Source: Channallabes apus (lineage: Eukaryota; Chordata; Actinopteri; Siluriformes; Clariidae). Taken from it: DNA of 64,000 bases. Shown piece by piece: positions 1 to 11,460 of the stretch. The number at the start of each line of letters is the position of its first letter. The stretch's first letter is position 1. Where the stretch lies: positions 30,183,651-30,247,650 of the forward strand of contig CM060118.1 in the NCBI GenBank assembly GCA_030522415.1. Direction: 5' to 3'. The position numbers and the translations under genes were made by a program. A model generated the notes under the pieces. That model was not told the DNA's origin. It searched no databases and saw nothing but the letters and a program-made list of their open reading frames with translations.

Positions 1-892
1 TGACCATCGCGTCCAACTGTAATATCCTCTGTGAAAATGTGAAAGTGCACAGGTGTTCAAAACAACAGTCAATCAGGTAGCACAGTATATGTAATATAGG
101 CCACTGAGAAACACAGTATGTCCACTAACTGTACTGAACATGGATGTATACTTACTTGCACATACTCGTAACATAGGTCTTTGTGTCGCGCTGCGCTCAA
201 AGGGAACCCTATAGACCTGTTTCATCCGCATCTTTTGGCGCCGGAGAACTCGGTCTGTTGTGGCCAAGCTGACATCATTAATGCTCTCAAAGTTGACATT
301 ATCGGCAATGACTTTGTCTCTGATCTCCCGGAGTCTGATGAGGTTGTTCTCACGAACCATATCCACAATGAGGGTTTCTTGTGCCGCTGTAAATATGGCA
401 ACCCTCCCACCTCTATGTGGCCTTCATTCAACTCTAAAGAAAGAAACATGTGTTGTCAATTGACATGTTTTACAATAACAACTGATTTGAAACTAAAATC
501 AGGCTTGTAAAACTGTATTGTGACAAAGAAAGCAATAGAGTACAATACCTGTTGTGTTGTCTGAATGCCCTGATAATGGTGGCCACGATGAACCTACTCA
601 GGTTTGGACGGACTCTTAGTCCTGCTTCAGCCATCGTCATGCCATGGACAATGACATGGTCAATGACTATTGTTCGCATCTCATCCGTAAAGATGGTGCG
701 AGGTTGTCTTGCTCTCCCTCCTGGACCTTCTCCTCTTCCTCGTTGGCCTCCTCCTCTTCCTCGTTGGCTTGCTCCTCTTCCTCCTCTGATTTGAACTCCT
801 CTTCCTCGTTGGCCTGCTCCTCTTCTTCCATGGCCAGCTCTTCTGCCTCCTCTGACTCGAACTCCTCTTCTCCTGACTCTGCCTTCATCCAT
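1..892 (-). pseudogene. Decayed spliced DDE transposase gene, N-terminal part (IS630/Tc1-mariner-like), cut by window edge
   Basis: Three exon-like blocks read on the minus strand: 892-549, 433-156 and 28-1 (continuing off the window). Each junction has consensus sites: CAG|GTATTG at 549, TTTAG|AGTT at 433, CAA|GTAAGT at 156, CACAG|AGG at 28. Exon 1 starts at an ATG and encodes an Arg/Gly-rich stretch of about 60 residues, then a helix-turn-helix-like block (FTDEMRTIVIDHV, GMTMAEAGLRVRP). Exon 2 resumes with IFTAAQETLIVDMVRENN and a second helical DNA-binding block ending VYRVPFER. This layout resembles fish transposases with two N-terminal HTH motifs and a DDE_3 catalytic domain, which would lie outside the window. 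Two lesions mark it as dead: an in-frame TGA at 426-424, where related copies as I recall them have Arg (CGA to TGA would be CpG decay), and a frameshift near 185-195, after which the frame resumes as KDLCYEYVQ. Family assignment is from memory of related fish proteins. Confidence 0.7.
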
Positions 893-1300
893 GGTGTTTG
901 TTTGGAATCTTCATCAAACTGCACTCTGAACTTGCTGTTATACATGTGGTCATAGCATTAGCAACAAGTGTCTTCAATTTTGAGACGTTGTGTGTAATGA
1001 ATGACGACAGGTGAGTTCATTGTGTTCAAATATTGCTGACTGTGACAAGCATTTTGCATCACATGAGCTATCATTTGAGAATATGAGCAGAGTTCTTTTG
1101 CAACTTGTGTTTTAGCAAGGAAAAATGTGTTTAGATTTATGAGAACGGAGGGCTGCGTTTTGTGAATTGTGTCTTCATGTGTTTATGATATTGGAAAATG
1201 ATGGCTAGATTTAGTGAATGTGTTTAGACAACTGGTCGTTTGGTTTAGAGGATTGGCTTTTGTGTTTTAGCATTTAAAAAAACCTGTAATATCTTTTGAT
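1..1300 (-). mobile_element. DNA transposon carrying the decayed DDE transposase
   Basis: The coding remnant (892-1) and the repeat-like AT-rich DNA upstream of it, up to about 1300, look like one element. The 940-1300 stretch repeats phrases such as GTGTTTTAGCA, GTGTTTAGA and TTGGTTTAGAGGATTGG that I associate with the ends of this fish family. I could not define the outer inverted repeat or target duplication, and the other end is off the window, so the limit at 1300 is approximate. Confidence 0.45.
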
Positions 1301-3409
1301 GCAGGTGTTAGTTTACATGAAGCCACTAGCTTATTAGTAGATTATTTTAAAGTACATTATTAAATCCGGCACATAACTGTTCATAACATCGCTTTTACTC
1401 AACTTTGAGTTTAGCTTATGTAGATATGTAAATAAAATATTTCCATAGGTTTGCTCACATAGTGGCGCTTCACACTACTGTTTTTTATTTTTTTATTTTT
1501 TTTTATTAACATGATAATAATGCCATGGTTTCAGAACATAACAGAAAACTGGTTTTAAACTTTTCACATGAAGAAGTACATTGATTTGTCCATTCCTTTT
1601 TGAGATTCAGTTTTCATAATCTACATTCCTTTATTTGGTGAGGATTTGGGCGCCTTGTTGGTGCATTACGGTCGTTTCTGTGTCTTCAGCATACTCTGTG
1701 TATACACAGTAAACCATTGCGCTGATCGTCTCTGTTGAGTAACGTGTATAGCCACACCCACCTAGAGGGGAAAAGTGCTATATTCGTCTAAAAAGTGCTA
1801 GATGCTGTTACGTAATCTTATACAAAACTGATTATAATGTCCCTTCTACTTAACATTTTGATTTCTGGCACATGTTTAACTTCAAGCAAATACTGAAAGA
1901 TTGGCAAAGTTTAATTAAATTCTGTTCAGTTAGTTTTGCGTGGTGCTGTGACAAAATCAGCTGGATGGACAGACAGACAGACAGACAGACAGACATACAG
2001 AAATTGACTGATTTTGGGTCCTCCGATGTATGAAACAAAGACATCATTGAAATAGTGCATTCTCAGCAATGTACAGACAAAACCTTTTATTTATACAGAT
2101 ATCATCATAACCTGCTGTAACCATTGCTAAAATTCCTACAAATAAGTACAATTGGCTTAAATAATACGATTAATACAGTAAGCTCGCGCACACAGAAAGC
2201 AGACTTTTCAGAAACCATTTAGCTACACTAAGCAATTAGGTTCAACATAGATGTAGCATATACATATAAAGTGAGGTATTCATTAAACATCATTTCCTTT
2301 CGCAGTGGAAATTAGTAGCAATCCAAATAAGTCAATCTTAGCTAACAAATTCCTCTTGTATGCTATAATTACTTTACAACATTGGAGTGAAACACATTCA
2401 AGCTCTGTTTAAGCCTCCTTCAGATGTAGAGTGGCATAGGTGACATTATTTTACGATATTTGGATTTCTGAAACAAGGTTTTTATAGTTCAGGTTTTTTT
2501 TTTGTAAGTCATCAATTTGACTAATGATGGGTCTCACAATGTATAGTTTGTAAAGCACTCATTGATATTTTACCCTAAATCAGGTTTCTTGTTCTAGATT
2601 ACTTACAACTAAAAAGCAATCAGGCCCAATGTTTATTGATACTTAATGGATTCTCTGCAAGTCAGTCCATTTGTTTGCACTGTAACAGGATATACAAGTT
2701 GTTTATAGCTGCAGTTTAAAATAGAACCATGACTCATGGCTACACTGTGGCAGTTTGTGACCCAACACCCTTCTCCTATTGCCCCGGAGAAAAGGAAAAA
2801 GGTGGTGTTTGCATGGTAGGACTGATGGCAAGGTGTGTGTGTGTGCGCGAGAAAACCTGCTTTAAAATGATGGAAAAGAGTGAAGAAAAATGCCACGGAA
2901 TGGAGAAGAGATTTCAGGCCAGATTATGTCAGTTCAATCATTCTCACACCCACTTTCCGTTCTGTGCATAAAACCACAAATAAGGTTTGAACTAGGGTAA
3001 TCAAACAGGCCACCTCACACCCCCTCACTTAAGGCCGGCTTCAGGCTTGTCATGGGCCAGTGCCTGGGGGTTACAGACAGTATATGTGTGGGAGGGGCGG
3101 GTCTGGACCCACGGTCCGAGTTCTGAGCGCTTTAGCAGACAGGTCGGCTCCAGTAGCAATGAGTCATAACTGTCTGTCTGTCTGTGGTGCCTGCAGGCTA
3201 GCCGGTAGAGGCTTATATTTTATCACAATGCTAACAACTGTGTCATTCACATAAATAATAAGCCCTGTCATTTATTACTTATTACATCTCGAGGAAGTCC
3301 TCGTATGAGCAAATCTCATTTAAAAACACAAACTGAAATGTTAACCAGGGTCAAGTGTAAGACACTGTGTGTAAAACACTCAACATTTTTTTCCCTCCCT
3401 TTCAAACAG
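1301..3409. other. Non-coding DNA, AT-rich
   Basis: No frame with splice sites or recognisable protein similarity. It holds a (GACA)n microsatellite at about 1968-1994, A/T homopolymer tracts around 1480-1505 and 2495-2505, and a short TCTG run near 3171-3184. No promoter or RNA gene was seen. Confidence 0.6.
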
Positions 3410-3498
3410 ACACTCAAAATAAAGACGCTCAAAAGATTAGAAAATTAGAAGCCGATGCTGCGAGAATTCTGCTATACAGAAAATGGTTGATTCATGAG
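3410..3498 (+). CDS. Candidate isolated exon, unrecognised
   Basis: A pyrimidine-rich acceptor (TTTTTTTCCCTCCCTTTCAAACAG) precedes an 89-nt open block, which ends at CATGAG|GTGAGA, a good donor. It enters with two bases of a codon and leaves in phase 0. The 29 full codons give a lysine- and alanine-rich helical peptide containing KIRKLEADAARILLYRKW. I do not recognise the protein, and no neighbouring exon was found on either side. It may be a real small exon of a plus-strand gene, a relic of an old repeat, or chance. The support is only the pairing of two good splice sites around a helix-like peptide. Confidence 0.25.
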
Positions 3499-4310
3499 GT
3501 GAGAGATGACATACATGTTCCACTGAATAGCTTAATGAGCATCTTAATATGGCAGCAGTTTAAAACGTATATCTGTGGTTGTTACCCCAAAAGCCTGGAC
3601 CAATATTGGAGCTGCCAACATTAACCATTTTCATAGCAGAAACAGATGAAACACATACTCAGCAGCCAAACCTCTCCAGCACATTTCTCTTGACACACTT
3701 GTGTATAGAAGCGTTTGGGCTTGGCAAACTTCCCCACTGACACAGAAGAAGCAGCTATATGGGACCTATGATAGACCACTGTATTGGATTTTAACCACAT
3801 CAGAACCATTAGAGAGCAGTAACGCGGTGTTCTGCTTCTGCAGAAGCTTGTGCTGAGCACTGCAAATAAAAATGACCGAGCTTCAAGGTTTATTTTGAAC
3901 AGCATACACTTACTGTGAACATGCTTGCTAAAACTGCCAACTGTAGTGTTGGTCTCAACTATGGGCTGGATATGTGGGCAGATGGATGTACTCCAAATCA
4001 GGTAGATTTCACGGATGAAGCAGATGCCGTCTGGCATTGTTTTTGCGGGAAAAAGAGAGCAGGATCATCTTACCTTTCAGGAAAGCAGAAGCAAACATCC
4101 TGCAAAAATAAAAGGGGAAACAGACAGGTATGGAAAGGAAAGAAAGGAGTCATAAACAAAGAGTGCGAGAGTGAAGCAGAGAAGTATGAGATAGGGATGC
4201 TGCTTATTCAATCAGAAGAAACATCTGCCTGCTTATAAGTGTTTACACTAAGAGAGGTGTATTATAAAGAAAGGGCACCTTGATTAAAATGAACACAGCA
4301 TAGTTCACAC
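3499..4310. other. Non-coding DNA
   Basis: Contains overlapping open frames on both strands (minus 4037-3621, plus 3915-4238) with no recognised domain and no consistent splice pairing. I see nothing further that can be supported. Confidence 0.5.
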
Positions 4311-4622
4311 ACTGGCTTAATGGTTACTAATGTCGCCTTGCACCTCCAGGGTCCGGGTCCAATTCTCGCCTTGGGTATTTGAATGTCCTCGCTGTGCTTG
4401 GTGGGTCTCCTCTGGGTACTCTGCTTTCCTCCCACAGTCCAAAGACATGCAGATTAGACTAATTGGTGTTGCGAAAATTGGCCGTAGGGTGTGAATTAGC
4501 GTGTGAGTATGCCCTGTAATGTATTGGCACCCTGTCTCATGCCCCAAGTCTCCTAGGATGTGCTCCAGGACCCCTGCGATCCTGTATACAGGATAAAGCA
4601 GTATTGACGATGAGTGAGTGAA
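4311..4622 (+). repeat. SINE with tRNA-like head and L2-type tail, diverged copy
   Basis: It shares with the copy at 18267-18647 the order: CGCCTTGCACCTCCAGGGTC, TGCTTGGTGGGT, CCTCCCACAGTCCAAAGA, ATGCAG, CTAATTGGTGTT, ATTGGCACCCTGTC and AAGTCTCCTAGGATG, ending in GATGAGTGAGTGAA. It is more diverged than the 18-kb copy and the head is incomplete. The family is very common in teleost genomes; the L2-like nature of the tail is from memory. Confidence 0.8.
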
Positions 4623-4734
4623 CATAGTGCACACCCATAGTGCTTAATATCTCTGGTGTAAATGGGGCTTTATTCATTCAGTCATTCATCTTCAGTGATT
4701 GCTTTATTGCTGTTTTTTTATAGTAAAATTTTAC

Positions 4735-5045
4735 TATACAGTGGGCAATGGTGGCTCTGTAGTAGTTTTCCTGCCTACCATGTGGAAGGCCCAGGTTTGA
4801 TTACCACCCGAGGCTCAAACCCGGGCCATTAGATGCAATTCTGGTCCCAAGCCCAGATAAAATGGGTGGGTTGCATCAGGAAGGTCACCCGGAATAAAAA
4901 CAGTGCCAAGTTGCTGTGCAGATCAGATGGTCCGCTGTGGCGACGCCTCAACGGTAGCACCCAAGAGTGCTTCATCCTAACTGATGGGGAAAAAGTGTGT
5001 CACAGCCAATTTTTCTCCCTAGTCTCCCGGCCACAGATTGTCTGG
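4735..5045 (+). repeat. SINE with tRNA-like head and RTE-type 3' tail
   Basis: The head has A-box-like TGGCTCTGTAGTAG and B-box-like GGTTTGATTACC sequences. The body runs through GGTCCCAAGCCCAGATAAAA and GGGTTGCATCAGGAAGG to CCGCTGTGGCGACGCCTCAA. The end resembles the 3' end of the RTE-like LINE at 47909-48702 (CGCTGTGGCGACCCCTGAAA on the minus strand). This suggests a SINE mobilised by that LINE type. Confidence 0.65.
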
Positions 5046-6871
5046 ATATAAACTTGTAATCTGGAATGGAATTAAAAGATTCACACCACTAACTAAGAAG
5101 TTATGAAAAACTAAATTATTAGTCTGTAAGTGTGTATGTGTGTGACTGCATAAAAATTCCTTACAATACAACTAGTAAGAGATCAGAGTTTGAAGAGTAT
5201 GAAACTCTGCAAACAATGGTTTATCATTAAGAAGAGAGAAAAGTACACAAAAAGGCACACAGCCATGCTTACAGACACACAATCATTATTTCTACTTTTG
5301 CTTCCGTAATTCTGCAAAACACAGAATGCAAATTCATATTCAAATTTCAAAACCCTGATACTCGTATGCAATTTCCAGAGAAGTATATCGAAAAGCACAA
5401 ACATACAAAGAATGTGTCAGCTATGAACAAGCCAGTTTCATAAACAAGTGGAATATTCTAATCATCGAGTAGTGCTTCATAGTATGAAACTACAAAGAAT
5501 CCTTTAAAGCAGTCGAATAAACTGCAGAAAGTAACGCCATGCAAGTACAACCATTAATCCACTGAAGAGAGTCATATATTTCACAGACTGTGATTTTTAA
5601 GAGAAGTTTTGCATTTTGAAATGGCATTGATATCAACTCTTGACATTTTGAGTTTAGGATTACGGAAGTGATAGAAGCAGACAAAGACCATGTTACAGAG
5701 ACAGACAGTCACTCAGAGGGCATGGCAAATACACACATTCAGAATCAGACATACTGACAATAATTTGAATATCATTCCATCCTAGATACAATGATACTTT
5801 ACACACACTTTGTCTCACCTTCATACACACTTGATTCACAGTTTACTCAACAACTGCACAATGTTAATTGCTTTCGTCTCTCACTGTGACACTTCCATTG
5901 ATTCATGGCATTAGTCAGTTTTTGTACATTTATTGCGTCTGCGGTTCGCTGTTATTAGCAGCACTTAATTACAGAGTACGCAGTAAATCTGTGTTACCCT
6001 GTTCTTCCTCACCTGCTGGCTAATAGAAGGGGATTTTTTTTTTGTAAACTGAGAGCTCCAGTACACAAACAGGATCTTATCAGCAGGATCAGGTATGTAT
6101 GGGAAAGCAATACCAAGCAACTCACTTGCCCCCTAGATAAGGAGGTACAAGTTTCCAGTTTACGCTGCAGGCATATCCTGTTACTAATACTGGCTTGTTT
6201 TTGTTCCTCTGCTGGGATGTCTTGTCCCCTTAGGGGGACAGGAATGTCAACTTCCACCTCGCTCACTTTCCCTCTCAACCTATCACACACTGATTGAGAC
6301 AGGCACACCGATGTACGCTAATGCGTCACACCCATCACAGAGACAGAAACACGAACACTTAATTCACTCCATTACAAGGTGAGAGACAGGTCAGAGACAG
6401 CTGTGTTATTTCTCATACAGTGTACAGTGGACTTATTTAAGTGTGAAAGGAAGCCTTGCTGCTATGGCTTTAGGGGTCATAACACACTGTGGCAGGTGCA
6501 TTACAGTCTTTGCACTTGGGGTTAAAGGTCAGAGAGACCAAGGCACTTACACAAAATCGTTTGTTATGCTGTCAGATCTTCCTAATGTGACTTAGTAATA
6601 ATCACACCTACAGAAGTACATGCTGACTGTGCTGAAAGACAGATAGACAAAAGACAAAGCAGATAAATAGACAGACAAATAGCTAGACAGACAAATAGAC
6701 TAAAAGTATGTGCTCACTCAAAAACCATGGCTGTTATGCTGGTGACTCGATACAAAAGGTATATTAATAGAATTTGGAGTGTGGCTGTGAAAATTTGAGT
6801 TCATTCAGCCACAAGAACATTAGAGCACTGTTCCCTTTGATATTACTTATAAATGTATGATTTTCATTAGT
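5046..6871. other. Non-coding DNA
   Basis: No gene, repeat family or RNA gene recognised. Only short low-complexity tracts, such as a loose (AGAC/AAAT)n region near 6640-6700. The frames on the minus strand here carry no recognisable domain and have no splice support. Confidence 0.5.
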
Positions 6872-6936
6872 TTAATATTTATTACCCCCAAAATTTAGAC
6901 AATAACAGGGATAGCCCCAAATAAAAATGGACAATG

Positions 6937-7672
6937 TCAGTAGTGGGTGTTTCCTCCATTTGCCGCAATGACAGCTTGACAGCGACGTCTCATGCTCCTC
7001 ACTAGCCTCATGATGTTGTTTTGAGGCAATGCGTTCCACAAGTGCTACACGCAGTTCTGCCAGGTCACGTGGGGGTGGGGTATGATCATCCAGTCTCTGT
7101 TTCAACTGGTCCCAGACGTGCTCTATAGGGTTCAGGTCAGGGGACATTTATGGTCATACCATATGAGGCACTCCAACTTCCTGATGTCGAGCTGTGACAG
7201 TTCTGCCAGTGGTGGAGCATTATCATCCATGAACAGAAAGTTGGGGGTGTGCTGGCGGAATTGGGAGGTGATGATGGGGTCTATGATGTCTCTGAGGTAA
7301 GAACTTGCAGTGACTGAGCTATGTAAAATAACCAAATCTGTTTTGCACTGACTGGTGACCTCCTCCACCAAAGCAAACCCTGGGGACCATGTTGACCTCA
7401 GCGTATAGCTCACCTGACCTTTTCTGTGCAAGGTGACCCGACACTCATCAGTGAACAGGACGATAGACCACTGCTGCATTGTCCAGGTCACATGGTCTTG
7501 TGCCCACTGCAAACGTTCATGGTGGTGTCTTGGTGTCAGTGGAGTCACCTGCAATGGTCGTCTGGCATTCAAGCCAAAGTGGTAGAGTCGGTTGTGAATG
7601 GTTTGTCTGGAAACCCTAGTACCCCTCGCATCTCAAATGGGCCTGCAGCTGTGTGGCAGTTGCATAACGATG
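6937..7672 (-). pseudogene. Tc1-like transposase pseudogene, DD34E type, 5' end lost
   Basis: Read on the minus strand the order is: part of the N-terminal DNA-binding region (GTRVSRQTIHNRLYHFGLNA), RHHHERLQWAQDHV, the first catalytic Asp in VLFTDECRV, the second Asp in FMDDNAP, the Glu region SPDLNPIEHVWDQLKQRL, and the usual ending RRRCQAVIAANGG followed by HY and a TGA at 6939-6937. These blocks sit in at least two frames, so it is inactive. Tc1 transposases cut and paste elements flanked by inverted repeats at TA sites. A complete family member has about 340 codons; this copy lacks roughly the first 70-100. The break at about 7680 coincides with the start of a SINE. Confidence 0.85.
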
Positions 7673-7681
7673 TCTGAGTGA

Positions 7682-7835
7682 GCCTCCGAATGGCGCAGTG
7701 GTAAAAGCGCTCGCCCTATCATCTGGAGATCGCTGGTTCGAACCTCGGGTGACGCCGTTTTCCACTCACAGCCGAAGGCATAGAGAAAGCTGATTGGCCG
7801 AGCTCTCTCATGGGGAGGGATGAGAGGTACTTGAA
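7682..7835 (+). repeat. tRNA-derived SINE, truncated copy (family A)
   Basis: It begins with a tRNA-like head: GAATGGCGCAGTGGTAAAAG (A box) and CTGGTTCGAACCTCGGGTGA (B box). The body contains GCTGATTGGCCGAGCTCTCTC and GGGAGGGATGAGAGGTACTT. The same sequence occurs in reverse orientation at 50325-50188, where the element is longer. It starts directly at the broken 5' edge of the Tc1-like pseudogene. Confidence 0.75.
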
Positions 7836-9811
7836 ATTGATGCCATGTTGAAAAAGGTTGTCTTTTGGGATTGGCCCCAATATAAGGCACACCTGTAGTA
7901 CACAATGAGACCATTATATGGAAAACACAAAATGAGGTGTGTCTATCACCCCAATACAATTGCCTCCCTATCCCAAAGTGAAACAAACACAGTATGTATG
8001 ACATCCACCAAGTCTCTCACAATATCTCTAACACAATGCCACTATCTGTATTTGTTTAGTGCTCCAAAAATCTGAATTAAAAAAGTAATAATAATTGGCA
8101 CACAAACAAATGAAAATACCACACCTTTCATGTTTGTTTCAGTTTATTCTGAAGATAGATAGATAGACAGATAAGTGCTTCTGAAGCTGCAGGAAATCAA
8201 CTTATGCTTGAAATGTGAGAGTTGTGTGCCTGTGTACAATTGTATCTAGTGCATTGAAAACAAATCACACTTTCCTCATTACTAAAATAGCTTAGCTTTC
8301 ACCTTAAAACATTCACATGACCCATGACATCCTCTCTTGCTCATCCCCTTCTTCTCTTGCCGCCTCCAGGGCTTGCCCTTCCACTCTCAGTAACCTGTCC
8401 AGCAAAACCAGAACACAATCCCATTAAGTTCACATTCCTCTGCTGTCATTCAAATCTGGATGTTTACTGTGACTTTGAGAGGCTGTCCCAGCTCAATAGG
8501 CCTGCTTTCACTGCCACTTTGATAGGCACTGTGAGTGACATGGCCTCTCGGTGGACGCTTCTCTCACCTGCACAGGTAGTCATTAACCTCGTCAGTTCTC
8601 CACACTGACACGCTCTCTCCTGTCGGCATGGCTAATCCAGATGCCTAAAAGTCCTAAACCTCTGTTCTCAGACACTCAAGTGCCTTTAATGCCAAATGAA
8701 AGCTGTGTGGACAAATGGCAGGGTAATTTGATAAGCTTTCTTGGATTTTTTTTCCAAGTCTTGTTGTTATTATGAAAAGCTTAACATTTTGGCAGTTGAG
8801 GACTAGGTCAACATAATTGTTCAGGTAAAACTGGAGTTGAGGACGGGGGTGTATTCTGTTAAAGCACATACAGTATATTTATCCATATTGGCATTTACGT
8901 CATATCTTCATCTGCTTACCCAAACAATAACAAAAGATTTAACTGGCCAGAATCTCACATTAAAGCTCCAGTGTTTTGGCCCCAGTTCTTCCCAACTTTG
9001 TCCTCTCCCATGTTCCACCAGGTGTGTGTGTGTGTGTACTTATGCAGCATATAAAATGAGGAGGTGACCACAGCAGACAACAATGTCAGTGTCAACAAGA
9101 GTTCATCCAAGTCGAAGAAAGACGCTGCCAGCAAAGTCAAGTCTGAACAAACCCTATGACAGGAAGCTTCACACCTCTCTTATGTTGTCTTATGCTTCTC
9201 AGCACTCTTTCAGCTACCTGACAGATCTGAGAGAGGTAGAGCTGCTGTTTGTAAAGCAGAGTTTCTCTTCTCGCTGGAAAACGACTGACCTTCAGATTAG
9301 CTCCTGGTACCTTGTGCTTAAACACTTTGAACAGAGGGGCAGTGATGAGCTGTTGGTCGAATGCCAGCATGCTGTCTATGTAATCAGACAGGTGAATAAA
9401 TGAACTGTACTGATGTGTACTGATTCAGAGATATCTGTCCTGTCCCCCAGAGACTGCCTACTTTATCTCCCTCTGCTGGCTGCTGAGCATGCTGGGCATC
9501 TGTGTCCTGTGCCATTCAGTTCCCGAGTATGTATTAAACAGGTTCACAGTATATGTTATCACACCTAGTCAAAAGTTCTTTAAAGTAGTTAATTAGTTGT
9601 TCTAGACTTAGTTTTTAAAACAGCACCAAACTACCAAAGTTGGCATTAGTTCACTTGCCCAGCGCTCAGCCTTTAAAAAAATTTTATGAATACCTGAAAA
9701 GATAATTAGGGCAGATGAGACAGAAATCCAGGCATATACGTGTTAAAAAGAGCTGGGATTGATGTAAATGTTGCAGAGCCAAATTTCCATGATTTGATCA
9801 GAAACAAGTAG
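7836..9811. other. Non-coding DNA
   Basis: No supported gene. It contains a short (GATA)n tract near 8153-8175 and a (GT)n tract near 9021-9036. Open frames on either strand have no recognised domain. Confidence 0.5.
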
Positions 9812-9826
9812 CTATATATATATACA

Positions 9827-9858
<32 letters not shown>

Positions 9859-9886
9859 CACACATATATATACACACACACACACA
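9812..9886. repeat. Compound microsatellite (AT)n-(CATA)n-(AC)n
   Basis: Direct reading: alternating AT, then about nine ACAT/CATA units, then TATATA and an (AC)n run that directly abuts the left end of the Tc1-like element beginning CAGCGTTCCAAAG. Confidence 0.95.
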
Positions 9887-11080
9887 GCGTTCCAAAGTAT
9901 TATGCAAATTGGATGCAAGTGTCACAAATTTCACAGGCCACAAATTTCAAGCAATACGGGAAAGAAAAAGGGTCTCTGCTGCCTAAAAGCGTCAGATATA
10001 GCAATGCCTTGTACAAGGTATTAAACATTAGATATTTCATGAAAACTTAAGCGTGATCATCGTACTGTGAAGACATTTGTGGCTGATTCAGAGCACAGAC
10101 AGGTTCGTGCAGATAAAGGCAGAATGAAGAAGGTTTCTGCAAGACAAATTCATCGGATTAAGAGAGCAGCTGCTGAAATGCCATTACAAAGCAGCAAACA
10201 GGTATTTGAAGCTGCTGGTTCCTCTGGAGTCCCGCGAACCTCAAGGTTTAGGATCCTTTAAAGGCTTGCAGTTGTGCATAAACCTACTATACGGCCACCC
10301 CTAATCAATGCTCACAAGCAGAAACGGTTGCAGTGGGCCCGGGCATACATGAAGACAAGTTTTTAAAAAATCTTGTTTACTGATGAGTGTCGTGCAACCC
10401 TGGATGGTCCAGATGGATGGAGTAGTGGATGGTTGGTGGGTGGCCACCATGTCCCAACAAGGAGGTGCCGGAGTCATGTTTTGGGCCGGAATCATGGGGA
10501 GAGAGCTGGTAGGCCACTTTAGGGTCCCTGAAGGTGTGAAAATGACCTCTGCAAAGTATATTGACTGACCACTTTCTTCCATGGTACAAAAAGAAGAACC
10601 GTGCCTTCCGTAACAAAATCATCTTCATGCACGACAATGCACCATCTCATGCTGCAAAGAATACGTCTGTGTCTTTGGCTGCTATGGGAATAAAAGATGA
10701 GAAACTCATGGTGTGGCCACCATCCTCCCCTGACCTCAACCCCATTGAGAACCTTTGGAGCATCCTCAAGCAAAAGATCTATGAGGGTGGAAGGCGGCTC
10801 GCATCAAAACAGAAGCTCTGGGAGGCTATTCTGACATCCTGCAAAGAAATTCAAGCAGAAACTGTCCAAAAACTCACAAGCTCAATGGATGCAAGAATTG
10901 TGAAGGTGATATCAAAGAAGGGGTCCCATGTTAAGATGTAACATGCTCTGTTCGGATGTTTTTGATATGACCTCCTAATGCTGCAAATTCAACAAAAGCC
11001 TATTTTCAGTTCTTTACAGCCTATAAAATGTTTGTTGTGCATAATAATTTGGAACAATGCGTTTTCAGTTTTTTATTTTT
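9886..11080 (+). mobile_element. Tc1-like DNA transposon, inactive; right limit uncertain
   Basis: The left end reads GCGTTCCAAAGTATTATGCA. Near 11036-11061 the reverse complement, ATTGTTCCAAATTATTATGC, matches it, so this is the matching inverted repeat or its inner copy. Sequence resembling more of the end (ACTGACTGTCATTTGCAT) occurs near 11158-11175, so the true right end may be up to about 11180. The transposase remnant fills the interior. A TA target duplication could not be shown because the left flank is a microsatellite. Confidence 0.75.
10020..10941 (+). pseudogene. Tc1-like transposase pseudogene
   Basis: Plus-strand blocks in order: N-terminal DNA-binding region (HRTVKTFVADSEHRQVR, KVSARQIHRIKRAAAE), NAHKQKRLQWARAYMKTSF followed by an in-frame stop, first Asp in ILFTDECRATLDGPDGW, frameshifts around 10440-10560, then an open stretch from 10561 with the second Asp in IIFMHDNAPSHAAKNT, the Glu region SPDLNPIENLWSILKQKIYEGG and a stop at 10939-10941. 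The spacing and motifs are those of DD34E Tc1-like enzymes. The C-terminal third is well preserved, while the middle is broken by a stop and frameshifts, so no active enzyme is made from this copy. Confidence 0.88.
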
Positions 11081-11217
11081 GAAATAAATATTGTTATCAT
11101 TAGGTCGGTTCAATAAAATTCGAAATATACCCTAATGGTTGATGACTTGAAAATTATACTGACTGTCATTTGCATTAACATATATATATATTAATATATT
11201 AGACACACACACATACT

Positions 11218-11460
11218 GAGTTCCACTTGATGTATGGTCACACTATCAGGTATCACCCAGATGAGTGAATGGTTCCATGTTAAGTCTGGTTTCTTCCTAT
11301 TGTCATTTCAGGGATCTGAAAGTTGAGTCATGTCAACTGGACTTGTTCCTTCTTTTGTCTTTATGTCTATTTTTTATTTCTGTAAAACTGCTTTGTGACA
11401 ATGTCAATGGTTAAAAGCAATAAACAAATAAAATAAAATTAATTAATAAAATGAATTGAA
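11218..11460 (+). repeat. Retroposon 3'-end repeat (copy 1 of a pair with 28884-29415)
   Basis: It shares with the 29.2-kb copy: TATCACCCAGATGAG, TGGTTCC, GTCTGGTTTCTTCCTATT, TCAGGGA, CTGTAAAACTGCTTTGTGACAATG and GTTAAAAGCA, ending in an A-rich AATAAAATGAATTGAAT tail. The tail is typical of a LINE or SINE 3' end; I cannot name the family with certainty. Confidence 0.65.

Noticed and set aside
644..955. Serine-rich plus-strand frame and acidic minus-strand frame (945-667)
   Set aside because: Both are alternative frames of the low-complexity RG-rich exon of the transposase pseudogene.
1968..1994. CRISPR-like direct repeats in GACA, GA, AT and CATA tracts
   Set aside because: Simple microsatellites without spacers, in a eukaryotic genome.
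3621..4238. Long frames on both strands (minus 4037-3621, plus 3915-4238)
   Set aside because: No domain, no coherent splice pairing with the candidate exon at 3410-3498, and they overlap each other.
7682..7760. A tRNA gene (GGTTCGAACC present)
   Set aside because: The same sequence recurs at 50325-50188 with a shared non-tRNA body, so it is a SINE head.
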